From Bryoerythrophyllum caledonicum (taxonomy: Eukaryota; Streptophyta; Bryopsida; Pottiales; Pottiaceae), in assembly GCA_963971425.1 (NCBI GenBank), contig OZ020518.1, positions 31,874,770 to 31,938,769 of the forward strand: DNA of 64,000 nucleotides, given 5' to 3'. The notes under the pieces were generated by a model. It did not search any database. It was not told the DNA's origin and worked only from the letters and a program-made list of their open reading frames with translations. The position numbers and the translations under genes are program-made. This document shows, one piece after another, positions 22,010 to 34,528 of this stretch; positions within the stretch are counted from its first letter, which is position 1, and every line of letters starts with the position of its first letter.

Positions 22010-22160
22010 CCGTCAAGTTAAGCAGTTTGCATACATGGAGAGCCCAGATAATAATTAAATTATTTTTTAGTGATAGCCAATAGAATTACAGTTTCAACCC
22101 AAGTGATTTCATATTTTTCTGATGTAATATGAATTAGTTATGAATTTCCAAAGTCACATG
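22010..22160 (-). repeat. Dispersed repeat, copy 1 (partner in inverted orientation at about 62345-62480)
   Basis: Read on minus, ATTCATAACTAATTCATATT .. TATTGGCTATCACTAA .. GGGCTCTCCATGTATGCA matches the plus strand at 62354-62462 block by block, with small gaps. Two copies 40 kb apart suggest a mobile-element end. No coding potential. Confidence 0.65.
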
Positions 22161-25100
22161 TGAAGAAAGTTGGGTCAGTGTCAGTAGGTGGGGGTCATGA
22201 CCCTCCCACAAATGGCCTAACACCACCAACAAAAAAAAGTGGAAATTGGGTATTACTCTGACACCCTAAAATTAAATTAGGGAAATCCTAGTTCCCTCTA
22301 TCTTACATGCACTTTGACGCACTCACTAATTTTGACAATAGCCCATTCATGCCATGATGCAAAACTGCCAATAATACTTGGCAATTTCACCCTTCTTTTC
22401 ATTTACCCCTAAAACCACCAGCTCCGAAACCAACTTCCGCTACCCATGCCTATTGCTACGGGCCCTAAATTAGGAAGTCGGTTACATTGTGCAATTATTG
22501 GCGGTTTCTAGTGAAAAACTAGCTGTCAGTCATGGAATATTGCGGGTTTTAGACGTGACTTGCTTATTTTCTTTTCTTTCTGATCACATGTTAGGCTAAT
22601 ACGGGTGATTTTTCTTCTTTTTATCCCAACTTTCTAAAACACTTTGCAGCTTGTAGTTGGGTCCAGAATCACCTGAGATGGGTCTAGTACAAATGGGATT
22701 GTTTTTCCACACTTTGACACATTTAACCCCTAAAGGATCAAGGCATTTTAGAAGAACCTAAGAAGTGAAAAGAATCACTTTTTGAGAATGTGATTGTAGA
22801 CTTCTTCTAAAGTTATATGAGATGATGTGGTAAGCATTTTGACTACACCAATTTTTAGATTGATTTTTTTTTACTAATTTTTAGAAGTAGAGAAGGGGTG
22901 TAGCATATTCAAAACAATTTATGAGAAGAGCATATGCAAAAGAATTCCAATTCATGTTATATTTCTTTGTGAACTAAATATGTTTGAGAATGACAATCCA
23001 AACTGCCAATAAGAGGGTTTACACCACATCTTGTAGTAGGAAAAGTAAAAAGTTAAAAAAATTGAGATCTCTAATTCTTATTTACAAAAGAAGAAGTGAT
23101 TTGGTACCCTACTCAACAATGTGTGACAATGTTTAAAATTTTTTGACTTGGATTATCATGCTATTTTTTACTAAAGACAAGAATTTTTTTTTATGATAAG
23201 GAAGGAAATAATATTAATTTCTAGTACTAGAAATCTCACATTTGATAGTGTCCTCGCAAAAGTTTTTGGATTTGCTCGACATGCCCGCTCTTGTGAAGTT
23301 TTGCTTTAATATGGCAGAACTTTTGCATTAAATATCCGATTCAGAAAAAAATTGTATTGCCAAAAAGATTTTGATAATGTCATCTACAGTAAAATAATCA
23401 AAGAATATTGCTATAAATTAACACCATAGGAACCTCTCCAAACCTTCAAGAGTCCCCCAAGTGGACTCTTGGAAATCATAGTCAAACATCACCACAAGTT
23501 ATAAAGATGGTACTTCCAAAACGTACCCTTTTATATTGAAGTTTTGATTGCATAATGGTAATTACCATCGCGTGGAGTGAATGGTTTAGAAGCAGTATAA
23601 TTTTTGACTCTTTATGAATATTTTTATATAATTTATTATAATATATTCTTCTATATTGTTAGCATCAATATCTTTTTGGTTAATAAAAAATTGCATTAAA
23701 AGTAAAAAGTGGATCATTTTTTTAAACATTAGTCCAATGTGACACTAATTATCCTTTAGTGCAGCTTTGTTTATTAAAGTTATGCCACACACTTCTATTG
23801 ATGATTTGTACAAAATAAATATGCCCACATTTGAAAGTTTGAGTGATATATTTAAGAAAAAATCTACTTCAATATATTTCTTATTGGATTTTTTATGGAT
23901 TGCTGAAGTAAATCCTTGTTGACCCTATGATTGTATATGAAGTACTTCAAGTCTATAGTTGGAGTACTCTATTTCGTCCACCAATCACTTGCCACCATTT
24001 TGATATTGTTTTGTTAGAGATCAAGTAGTACAAGGTAATTGGATTGGGAACTTAGGATTTAGACACAAGTGCATTTATTAGAGACCACTAGAATAATATT
24101 GTCAACCTTGAAGCATAACAATGAATTTTTACGTTGTCAAAAAGAAAGATGAAGTCAAGTTTTTATTAGAAGCTAGAGTGAATGTTTGTTCTCTCCATGA
24201 CTGAGCCGATGCCCACATGACAAAGGTTCGTGAAATAAAGGTACTTCCCCTTTTTGAGGTAGATTCCAAGTTTAAAACAAATAATTAATGTCCGGTTATT
24301 GATAGCAAGGCATCTAAGTAATCTATGCACAAAGCCTTTGATAGAGGTTGGAAGTTGATATGAGTGATATTAGTCTAATAGGGATTATAACATGAAGCAA
24401 TGAGCTCCTTGATTGAGGTATTTGATAGACAAGTTCAAATAGTGTTGTGACATATAGTGGCTTGGTGTTATAAGTAAGAGTTACAAGCAAAAAAATTGTT
24501 TCAACCAACAACCCAACCCAGCAAGCTAACAAAAGTGGAAATTTTTCCTTAAAATATTATTTCTTTATTTGTGAAGCTGGTATTTAGGTATTTATGGTGG
24601 AAATTTTTCCTTAGAATATTATTTGTCTATTTGTGAAGTTGGTATTTAGGTATTTATGGTGGTTTGTACAGTTTAATAGAAATTGGTTGTTTTTCAATAT
24701 TTTTCCGTGTACAAGTAGAGACATAACATGTTGTATGGCAACAATGTTAAAGTTATTGAAGGAATTTCAAATGTCTATAATTAATATTTAAATTTTTCTT
24801 TTAAGTATTTTTGTAGATAGAAAATGTGTTGGCTTGCTTGTACTTATTGGTATAATGATAATAGCATCTACTTTCCATCCTCAGGGAAATAATACTACTA
24901 ATGAGTGGTTGATACTTATCAATGTTGTTATTGATAATATTTGGAAAATTTCTATCTTTGTAGTATATTGAAACTATAAATATTAGTATAGAGAGATTTA
25001 GATCTATGTATTTTGGAGGGTTGTTTTGGTATGGGAGGGCCTGTTTTACATTAAATCTTCTCAAATATCTACTCGAATCTAGCATTACAACAACATCTTT

Positions 25101-26929
25101 GTTATCCACATGTACAAAGTAGGAGCCACCTTGGTATTGTATTTTCTTGAGATTTATTCTTGAAGGTTCCACACTTCACAAGCATGTAGCATATTGATCT
25201 CCTTTAGTTAAAGAAATTTTAGATTTTCCATACAGCTTTGCGTTGGTTTTTAAGAAGCAAGAAAACATATGAAGTGCTGGATTATTACATTTGAGATCCA
25301 CATGAAGCCACATGTCTAGTTTGGTAGAATTACAAATAGGGCATAAGGTTTCAAAGCACAGTTTTTTTGTGCATAGTCCAAGTATATTTTTATCTAGAAA
25401 TTACTAAGGCATGTTCTCTGTGAGTCTAAGATTGTAGGATTGTTTGTAAAATTTGTTGAAAATTCAATGTCAATTTAATCCCTAATTTAGGGATGTCAAT
25501 ATGATTCACCAAAACTATTCCAAAATCACCTCTTTAAGATGAGATAGTATATGAAGACTTTTTGAACAACTTCTTTACTATTTCCAATTGTAGAATTGTG
25601 AAGTTAGATACTACAAAAAGTACTAAAATTATTGTAAACTTTAACCAAGCGGATTGTATGATACATGCGTTAGAAGAGTCCAGTATAGTTTTTTCTACTA
25701 GTCTCAGATATGGTCATCATACTTGGATGCAAAATTACGGCATAGTTTCCACTATACATTTTGTAAATTTTATGGAACTACCTTGTGTTAGGTCATTGCA
25801 CACTAGAAATTCCAAGTAATAGAGGGATTTAAGATAAGGATTTTTTTTTGCAATATCTAGGGATATAGAACGCGACCATAGTGTAACAACTTGCCATATG
25901 ACGACTTTCTATAGCAAGTTTTTGCACTATAGACTGTGATTTGCGTGTTGTAATTGAACAAAGATAATATTAGGCACATGTGCGTCAAATTTTACATTTG
26001 AGCGGGACCTATGTGTACTTTAGGCATTAACATCTAAACGCTCGTTGCCTCAAATGTAAGATTTTTAAGAATGAAGCCAACATTCCTTTGCATAATAGCA
26101 ATTTTAAATGTTATATTATATTTGCATCATAAGGGATAGAATGAAGAATCACTGCTAACAAAGATGTTCATGATGTCCATAATAATGTCCATAACAAGTG
26201 GTATTAAACAAACAACACTTAATGTTCTTAAGGTTTGTAGTTTATAAAACAACTTCTAAAAGGCATTGTGACAACAAATATTATGGCTTTGCATTTCATT
26301 CTCATCTATCAATTGACTAAGTATCAATTTTATTAAAATACTACCAAGTCCATCCTTGTTTCCGTACAATAAATAATTTCAAAAAATGATAAATGAACAT
26401 AAGAACTAAAATGGAAATGATCATTATAACCATAATCCTGAATCTCTTCATTTTAAACCTCAATAATTATAATGGAACCTCAATAAAATTGTTACATACA
26501 TAAACCTCAAAAAACCTATGTAGCCTCATTGGACCGGTTACATAGATAAAATGTAAAAAATGCTTATAGATAAACAATTATAGAGTTGCTTAGATATATT
26601 ATTAATAAGTATATAATAAACTAAAATAATATGAAACCATACTACATATTATCATGTTATATGAATATGTTTATATATTTACACAAGATAAGATGAGATA
26701 AAAATGAAGACTTTGAGTAATCAACTTGCAATTTGTTGAATGGAACTTAGATTTTGATGAAGAAGGTTAATGTCTCCATTTTATAAGACAATGCTAAAAT
26801 TTTGCATGTGGAAAACTCCATTAGTGGTCACGTTCTTGGAATGCAATAAAGGTTGCGTACTCTAAAAAGAAAATAGGTGCAGATGATGGTCTTATAGGTA
26901 TAAGATGAATAGAATGAATTGAGTCCAGT
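22160..26929. other. AT-rich intergenic region without recognisable genes
   Basis: Nearly 4.8 kb of AT-rich DNA. ORFs are short (longest about 120 codons) and without domain features. It contains one clean 62-bp duplication (listed separately). No terminal repeats or coding domains could be identified, so it is probably old mobile-element debris. Confidence 0.5.
24536..24659 (+). repeat. 62-bp tandem duplication
   Basis: Two adjacent copies (24536-24597 and 24598-24659), each starting TGGAAATTTTTCCTTA and ending GGTATTTATGG, differing at only a few positions. Low divergence suggests a recent duplication. Confidence 0.9.
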
Positions 26930-27136
26930 CTTCAAAGGACGCCGGCTTGGATAGAGTCTTTGGTTGTCCTACTACTAAGCCAATGTCCAAAAGACATAGA
27001 TTAGTACAGCGAACCAGTGATGTCAATGTCTAGAAGATAGAGGTAACGAGAAAAATTCAGCCGATTCTTCCAAGTAGGCTGGCGTGAATACAAAGTTTGT
27101 TTGTTCTACCACTAGGTCATTGTCCAAAAGACATAG
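26930..27136 (+). repeat. Dispersed repeat with AGACATAGGTTAC motifs, two units
   Basis: Two diverged units (about 26930-27060 and 27065-27136) carrying the shared series GCCGGC..GAATAGA-like, TTGTTCTACCACTA, GTCCAAAAGACATAGGTTAC. The same family is dense at 35.5-36.3 kb and occurs at 13.25, 47.4 and 61.6 kb. It abuts and appears to truncate the C5-methyltransferase remnant. Confidence 0.7.
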
Positions 27137-27437
27137 GTTACTCCAGAAGACAACTCATGCCAAACTTCTCAGAAACAACCGTCGTGGTATATTGTAGAAA
27201 ACGTGCCGGTGGTGAGTAGTTTAAGGTCCTAGGCATTGGAATGTATGAACCGCATCCATCAAACCGTGGGTTTGCCAGTATTAATTGATGCGGCTGCAGT
27301 GGAGTCAAGAGAACATCGACCATGCTTGTAGTGGACAAACCTGGCACCGGCAGAGTTGCTACAGTTCGCAGTGGGTTCCATCCAAATGTGTATGTGAGTG
27401 ATATTCAGGATCCTTACAGGACACCATGGCATGGGGA
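27137..27437 (+). pseudogene. C5 cytosine DNA methyltransferase fragment (DNMT3/DRM-like catalytic region)
   Basis: A decayed plus-strand fragment. The first frame reads QKQPSWYIVENVPVV, then LPVLIDAAAVESREHRP and, after a stop, WTNLAPAELLQ. These look like motif VI (ENV) and motif VIII (the QxRxR-like SREHRP) of C5 DNA methyltransferases, followed by the WTN block found after it in DNMT3-type enzymes. A frameshift then leads to NVYVSDIQDPYRTP, resembling the next conserved block. At least three in-frame stops are present. The upstream catalytic part with motifs I and IV (PC) is missing; the dispersed repeat ends exactly where the fragment begins. The assignment comes from motif reading, not from an alignment. 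Confidence 0.55.
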
Positions 27438-27447
27438 ATGCTATCTT

Positions 27448-27502
27448 GCGAGCAGTGAGCCGTGAGCAGTGAACGGTGAGCGGTGAGCGGTGAGCAGTAA
27501 GG
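27448..27502 (+). repeat. 7-bp microsatellite-like array (GTGAGCR)
   Basis: About seven imperfect copies of a GTGAGCG/GTGAGCA unit in tandem. No function inferred. Confidence 0.8.
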
Positions 27503-27639
27503 GATAAAAACTTTGAAGTGCATTTACTTTTAAAATGTAACTGAAAGTAAATTTAAAGGGACCTCAGATCCTATAATATAGGGATGAATTTGTTATCCTG
27601 AAGAGAAATATAATAATTTTTTTGAAATGACTCAAAAAG

Positions 27640-28400
27640 AAGCGGTCAGAGGGAACCCCATATTCCTAGACGTTGTCCGTTGTGGAAAGCCCAAAAAATG
27701 TACTCGGAATTTGAGTATTAGATGACACCCGGCAAAACTCCTATGATATCCGTTAACAAAAGTGGTTATCGGAGGGTTATCAAAGGTCCATACATGGTAG
27801 AGTGTCAGAACTGAGAAGTGCAATTAGTAATACTTCGTTCGTATGAAGATCTGAAAAGATTTTGGGAGATCATAGAAGATCCGTAAATGAAGGATATATT
27901 TCTAAAAATTGTAATGATGTGTGGTAGTGAAAGAATAATGGCTGAGGGTATTGAAGCTTGGCAAAGGAATACTGCCAACGACACTGGAATTTGGCGTCGA
28001 TTTAGTATTAATTGTGGAAGATTGAAGATATAAAAATACAAGCGGAATACGAATGTTCACAAGACAAAAGAGTGAAGATAGGAGGAAGAGTCTTGATGGG
28101 GAAAATATTGTGCGAGATTAGGCCTTCACTGCAACGAAGGAAGAGAAATTTTAGAATGCATGGAACAGAGACATTACTTGAGGGGAAATGCTTTGAGATG
28201 CTAAGTCACCAAGAAACTTGTTGCCAAGATATAGGTTGCACATCAAAATTATCTAGGAAGAAGAGTTACAATAACTATCCGACGATGAAAGGAAAATGTC
28301 GAACTCTTCTAGTGCCTTGAGATCAAGGAAATCGATAAAACTAAAACCTGAACTAGAGGAAGTGGAAGCAGACGAAGGGGAGACTATGTTTGCCATTTAG
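27640..28400 (+). pseudogene. Decayed reading frame of unknown family
   Basis: The plus strand keeps a coherent protein-like text over about 400 bp despite several stops: VNKSGYRRVIKGPYMVEC, LRSYEDLKRFWEIIEDP, IFLKIVMMCGSERIMAEGIE and AWQRNTANDTGIWRRF. Further on come RSRKSIKLKPELEEVEADEG and FAAWPAYKGSKKSLSGEA. It is convergent with the amino-methyltransferase remnant. I do not recognise the family. It may be another part of the same former mobile element. Confidence 0.35.
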
Positions 28401-28545
28401 TTTGCAGCTTGGCCCGCATACAAAGGGAGCAAGAAATCCCTTTCCGGTGAAGCAGCCAACGCCATCAAACTGAAAGCAGAATGCAACAACACAAATTAAT
28501 ATGAGTGAATAAAGAAACTACAGAAGTAAAATTTAAAATTCAGAC

Positions 28546-31290
28546 TTATTTACTCAAGCGGTTTCTCTTTGTGATCTTGCGGATTGGGGGATCTTCATCA
28601 ATGGTGAGGTCCACGGAGGTGGGCTGAATGGGTGTGGATCGTGGAGGCTTCGGCATAAAAAGTGGCTCCAACACCGCCTCAAAAACAACCTTATCGGATT
28701 CAAAGCCCACGGAATGTGGACCAGCAGCGCGACACGCGCGAAGGGAGTTTCCTAGATGATCAGAATAGATGAGAATTGTTGATACAAAGAATAAAAGAGA
28801 AAAAAATACTGAAATGAGAGGCTAAAAGATGGTGAAGCGATACATGTAGAAGCAAAGGCATCAAAGATCATAGCGCCCGGCTTGGTAAGGGCCTCAAATA
28901 GCATCTGGAAAAAAATGATGCCCTTCTCCCGTCCAGCCCTCCATGGAACATTACCGCGCATAGAGTGGAAAGTGAAGTCGTTGTCATTGAGAAGGACGTC
29001 GGTCTCTTCAACTCCCCTACCAGTCTTTGACAGCTGCGCATTCACAATGTATGTGAAGGACTCCAATGGTAACGCGTTCCAACTTCCTCATGTAGAAGAG
29101 GATCCAAAAATGGTGGGTCTAAAAAAGAAAAGACAAGGAAAATTATCGGAATTAGGTGGATCGTAAATTAAATATTGAGCATTGTCATTGATAAATTATA
29201 ACTAACCTTCTTTGATGGATCAATGGGCCACGCTAACGGTAATTCGTTAACACCCTACCACTCGCGAAGCAACTTGAACTCGTATATTGCAGCGTATGAC
29301 CGGACGTCGGTGCAGATCTGCACAGACTCAGGAATGATAACCATAATGCATCCCTGTTCATGAAGGAACAAATCAGCAAATTCAAAGAGGGCCTCAACAA
29401 TCGACTCATCATAAACATTCCAAGATGGAATGTCTTTAGCATCCCGCGAAATAGATGGGACCCATAGGCCTTCCGGGATGTCCCCGAGAATGAGATCAAA
29501 ACCTCGATGGGGATATTGCGCTGCGGGCCGAGTTCGAAGTGGGAGGACACACCTGCAAGAACACAAGAACTGATGAAAATTAGAATGAGTAGAGAGGAAG
29601 ATAATAACTGCATGCCGCAAATACTCCTAATCAAACTGGAGTTCAGGTGTGGCAATACTCAGCGGCAGTTTCCCATAAACTTCCAGTTTCCCATAGTGAT
29701 GTATGTTTATTGTTGGCTGAAGCTTTCCTGTATCCCATAGTGATGTAGGAGACTAAACCAAAACTTCAGCCTCAGATTGTTTACTCAGAAGTGTGGAATT
29801 AGAGTGCCGCCAACGGCACTCGTCCAGGATCCGAAATTAAATAATAAATAAGGCACTACTTGATGGAAAGCAAAACATATGGTAGGAGTAAACATGGAGA
29901 GGCTTCACCTTCAGCATGAACTCGTTGAGTTGAAGCATGCACGGGTGGTCTTTCCCACCATTCATCATATCCTGGAGAGATGAGAGCTCCACTCTGATAC
30001 CCATCATGGGAGCTAACGTGTCCGGTGGAGAGAAGGCGTTATGAAAAGCCTTCCTTTTCACCACATGGGATGGCTGATGCGGAGGGGAGCCCGGAATCTC
30101 CGAAGACGGTTGAACATCTGGAAAGCTCTCGGCGGCAGCTGGAGCAGAGTCGGCCGCGGCGAGAGCTCAAGGAATGACGACCTCAACTTCAAGGTCGCGA
30201 GATGAAGATCCTCGAGCCTTCTTTGTGGCAGCTTTGCCCTTACCCTTTGTTTTAGTTGCCATAGCAGCCGCTTGTGCATTGGTCTCCACCCCAATGAGCT
30301 CTAGCTGAATGCTATCTCGCAGTGAAATGTCAAAAATAAGGCGATTTCTGAACAGGGCAGTCCAGATACCATCCGCAGCGCTCCCAGTGCTGAGGACCCC
30401 AATCAACCTTGATTCCCTCAGATATCATCGTCGATGGGCTCTTGGGATCCAGGTAGGATGCAAAGAATGGAGGGTTGCGGGTCACGGCCCTTGCCAGCAT
30501 GAGAATCAACTTGAAGTACCGGAATAAGGTACGCCGCAAAGCCGATGGAAACCCGCACTGATCTGCAGGTTCCTAGTTCTTATGAACGCCCTTGTCCACG
30601 TTGAACTCTCGATAAAATGCAGTACCCCACAATTGAATCCGCAGTTCCTCAATATAGTCCAAAATTCTTGTGATTGGGTCGCCAATATCAGGGTCGTAAT
30701 TTATTTCAACACCAATATCCAATATTGAGCCTTCCAATAGCCGCTCTGCTTTGCTTGACAGCTGCCAAAAGAATGAAACGTCTTAGAATGACAAGACACT
30801 TTCAAACTAAAATAGAGAAGTGACAATAAATGAATAGTATCTACCTAAGCCCACCAAGTAGCGCGGTGAAGCCAATCAGGGAACTCACTCTTGGGAAACT
30901 TCGACTTTGGAAACCTAAGAGGTTCTTGAAGATTTCCATCTCTGTTTCAACGCTACAGCCATTTAACTTTCATCACAGGATCCATGGCAGATGTCGCAAG
31001 CATAAAGAACATCTTCTGGGTCATCTCTACGTCGTCATCATGAGCTTGTAATGAAGCTTCACTTGACTAAGGAATGTTGGAGTGTGCTTGGGATCTGCAA
31101 TTGGAAGTTGCTTCCGAAGCTCTGAAAAGGTGGAGCCCTTCATCTTCTCCACTTCTTTTCTGACGAAGTCGTGAGCATTTGTAGAAGTCCATTCCTTTGG
31201 ATCTGCAAATATCTCTGCAAACTTCCTCTACGCCACCGCAGCTGCTTCTCCAATCTCTTGCTGTGAAAAATTCGACAAATTTGTCAAGCA
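28546..31290 (-). pseudogene. Adenine/cytosine-N4 type DNA methyltransferase (N6_N4_Mtase-like, permuted beta order), decayed, with upstream gene parts
   Basis: On minus, several exon-like blocks keep long conserved-looking text. Block 29548-29206 has GFDLILGDIPEGLW, a DPPY-like catalytic motif (D-I-P-E), and ADLFLHEQGCIMVIIPES. Block 29145-28847 has GIIFFQMLFEALTKPGAMI followed by FDAFAST, a motif I SAM site. Block 28751-28546 has RACRAAGPHSVGFESDK and a basic tail with stop. Motif IV before motif I is the beta-class order of amino methyltransferases such as CcrM. Upstream blocks read LARAVTRNPPFFASYLDPKS (30540-30310), MATKTKGKGKAATKKARG, FSPPDTLAPMMGIRVELSSL and FSELRKQLPIADPKHTPTF (about 31130-31060). 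Breaks: TGA near 30177, TAG at 29257-29255 after LREW, TAG near 30577, a frameshift near 29070, and TGA at the last splice join. Function is inferred; substrate base unknown. Confidence 0.55.
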
Positions 31291-32454
31291 CAATTCAAGA
31301 CAGATCAAGGAAAATTAAAGAGTTGCGCGCCGCCTCACTGAACAAATAGGATTCGACAAAGCGGGTGTGCCGCTGCCGGCACACTCCATAAGCAGCTAAG
31401 CTACAGCAGTGTCCTAATCCAGGGATTCTTGGTTCACCCTAATTGACAAATCTAAGTCTAAAGGGCCTGCTACCTGGGTTGTGAAGTATGAGGCAAGTCT
31501 GCACACTATCCCGCAAACACAAGATTTAGACGGGTATTGAAATCGTGCCGCTAAAGGCACAACTCCTAAGACGTCGTCATGGATCCGCAGTGGTTTCCAA
31601 TAGGACACCGAGCGCCAATACAAAACGGGGCATGCCGTCAGCGGCAAACCTCTTATGCCTCACCCTCACTGTGAGCCAAATAAACCCCCCCTGTGGACAG
31701 CTTATCTTGAACACAAGACCCTACTTCAGATTGTGATGTGGCTAAGTGGAATTTGGTTATTACAAGTGAATTTATAAATGAATTCTGCCTTACCTTATGA
31801 CCGGACTTTAAACATACATAACTTTTGCCTTATCGCTTTTTTTTGAATGTTTTTTGACTTAAAAGGGTTCAATACGTCCTTGTTAACTTGGTTAGACCGG
31901 TTAGCACCAAATTCAGACCAAGATACGACCTCCACAGCAGTCGACAGCAGACAGACCCTTTTCAAAACTCTAGAACTTCGTTCCACTTAACTCTTCATTA
32001 GTAACTCCAAATTCAACTTTTTTCTGTTATCCTTGCTAGTTTTTTGTGCTTCACACAATGGAGTAACCAAATCAATCAACCGACTTAAACATGGGCTCAC
32101 AAGCATGCGACCAGCAGTACAATTACTCAACACATCCACTTACATGGATCATGACCCATACAATCACATGCACACCTCAACACAAGTCCTTATACATGGC
32201 TTGTTACTCATGGATAATTGTCATCCAAGCCTCTTCACAGTGTGGTTAAATCCTTGGTCTTTACTTAAAACGATTTTAGGTTAGGAAGCCCTAATTTTGT
32301 CCAAAATTTACCAGCGCTTCCGCATGATTGTTGAATACAGTAAATTAATTGTTCTTTTGCTTCGGCATGCACAAGTGTAAGACAATCACACAACCATTAA
32401 GAGAATAAACAAGTTGGGGAAGGCGCTCCTTGGTCCAAATTGCAATTCAGCCTC
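31291..32454. other. Repeat-type intergenic DNA
   Basis: No gene seen. A few proline/arginine-coding short ORFs at 31414-31740 have no domain features. Confidence 0.4.
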
Positions 32455-33465
32455 TACCTTCGTGTTCGTGTCCTTCGCTGGTCCTCATCTTTTCTTCGTG
32501 ATCTTCGTGGGCTGGTCATCTTCTTCTCTTCGTGATCATTGTGAGCAGATCCTCTTCTTCTCTTTGTGATCTTTGTAGGCTCGTCCGCTTCCTCGCCCTT
32601 GCGATCTTTGTGAGCTGGTCCTCTTCTTCTTTTGGTGATCTTCGTGAGCTGGTCCTCTTCTTCTCTTCGTGATCATCTTAAGTTGGTCGTCTTCCTCGCC
32701 CTTGTGATCATTGTGAGCTTGTCATTTTCCTCGCCCTTGTGATCTTCGTGAGCTCGTCCTCTTCCTCGCCGTTGTGATCTCCATGAGCTGGTCCTCTTCC
32801 TCGCCCTAGTGATCTTCGTGAGCTGGTCTTCTTCATCTCTTCGTGATCTTCATGAGCTGGACTTCTTCCTCGCCCTTCTGATCTTCGTGAGTTGGTCCTC
32901 TTCTTCTCTTTGTGATCTTCGTGAGCTGGTCCACTTCTTCTCTTTGTGATCTTCGTGAGCTGGTCCTCTTCTTCTGTTCGTGATCTTCGTGAGCTAGTCC
33001 TCTTCCTCGCCCTTGTGATCATCGTGAGCTAGTCCTCTTCCTCGCCCTTGTGATCTTCGTGAGCTGGTCCTCTTCTTCTCTTCGTGATCTTTGTGAGTTG
33101 GTCATCTTCTTCTGTTCGTGATCTTCGCGAGCTAGTCCTCTTCCTCGCCCTTGTGATCATCGTGAGCTAGTCTTCTTCCTCGCCCTTGTGATCTTCGTGA
33201 GCTCGTCCTCTTCTTCTCTTCGTGATCTTTGTGAGTTGGTCCTCTTCTTCTCTTCGTGATCTTCGTGAGCTAGTCCTCTTCTTCTCTTCGTGATCTTCGT
33301 GAGTTGGTCCTCTTCCTTGCCCTTGTGATCTTTGTGAGGTGGTCATCTTCCTTGCCCTTGTGATCTTCGTAAGTTGGTCCTCTGTTTCTTTTCGTGATCT
33401 TCGTGAGTTGGTCCTCTTCCTCGCCCTTGTGATCTTTGTGAGTTGGTCCTCTTCTTCTTGGTGTC
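32455..33465 (+). repeat. Minisatellite of 34-35 bp units, roughly 29 copies
   Basis: About 1 kb of tandem units built from GTGATCTTCGTGAGCTGGTCC plus a pyrimidine spacer, either TCTTCTTCTCTTC or TCTTCCTCGCCCTT. The two spacer versions alternate irregularly. Because the unit is not a multiple of three, the minus strand is open over two long ORFs (32708-33022, 33167-33478) that cycle through three peptides per turn (EEEDQLTKITRAR, then KRTSSRRS, then GPAHEDHE). The array ends at about 33465 in unique sequence. Confidence 0.95.
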
Positions 33466-34528
33466 TAAACCTAATCAACCTCCCTCGCTCTTACTGGGGC
33501 TTCCGGCTCTCTCCTACAGTACGCTCTCACACAAAATTCTTCCCTCTAGCCGGGGCTTTCGGCTCTCTTTTCCGTCTGCTCTCACTGGTTTAGTCCCTCC
33601 CCAAGAAAATCTCTCTCTTCAAATGAGCTCTCTCGTGGGGGTAACCCTCCAGAGCCTCTTGCTCCCGATGGGATCGTCGTGTTCCCTCATCGTTCCCCCC
33701 ATTCGGGCATGCTTAAGCCGCCACCTTGGCTACCATCATTAATGACCCCAACAAATAAAAAAACATTAATCTACATACAAAATACTTCCAAGCCACCTTT
33801 GCAATAACTAAGGAGGTGCCTCGACTAACCTAACAATACTTCCACTAATAATTTTAATTCCATGTCACATGATGTGCACATGATCAAAAATAATTGAGGC
33901 CCTTTAACTAATTCAAGGGTTCTAATTCCACCTACATCTATCTAACCTTGAACCGCCCTTGCATAGGGCTATGTTTAATTAATTAGTGATTGGTGGAGGG
34001 TTTTGCCTCAAGCCATTTCTTAATTAATTTATAATACGCTTTTTAAGCCTCATTCTTTTTCCTTCCCATCACCATAATTCTTCATTTTCCTTCTCATATT
34101 ACCCCCTTTTAATTGTGTCTAAAACATCGGGGCTACACGTAGCCTCCGAATTGGTAGGAGGTAATTTTTTCTTCCATTCTTTTCCTTTTTATCATTTCCA
34201 TTGTTTTTATTTTTTAACCTTTATTTTTTCCACTCTATTTATTTTTTGGTTAACCATATCAAAATCTTGGTCGCCATAATATGGCTTCCAAATTGAGAAT
34301 TAGAAGGCTAAAAGGCCAATTGGCCATTTTAGCAAAAAATCATGGGTTAATTCAATTGGTGAACCCATTTTACTATTTCCTAACCTCAATATGTGAGTTG
34401 TGTGACTCCTTTGTTACCGTGAGCCGATTTTGGGGCTCACAAGGGCCGTGTTGACTTTGTGTGATATCACGATTTTTTGGACCATGAGGGATATTTTGTA
34501 TACATAAGCAAAATGATTGCAAGCCATT
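33466..34528. other. Intergenic DNA downstream of the minisatellite
   Basis: C/T-rich at first, then AT-rich. The minus strand from 33753 starts TGTTGGGGTCATTAATG, which resembles an LTR 5' end, but no matching second LTR was found. No coding domain. Confidence 0.3.

Noticed and set aside
32455-33465. CRISPR-like array
   Set aside because: The units are contiguous with variable short spacers of similar composition, no unique spacers and no cas genes; a minisatellite in a plant nuclear genome explains it.
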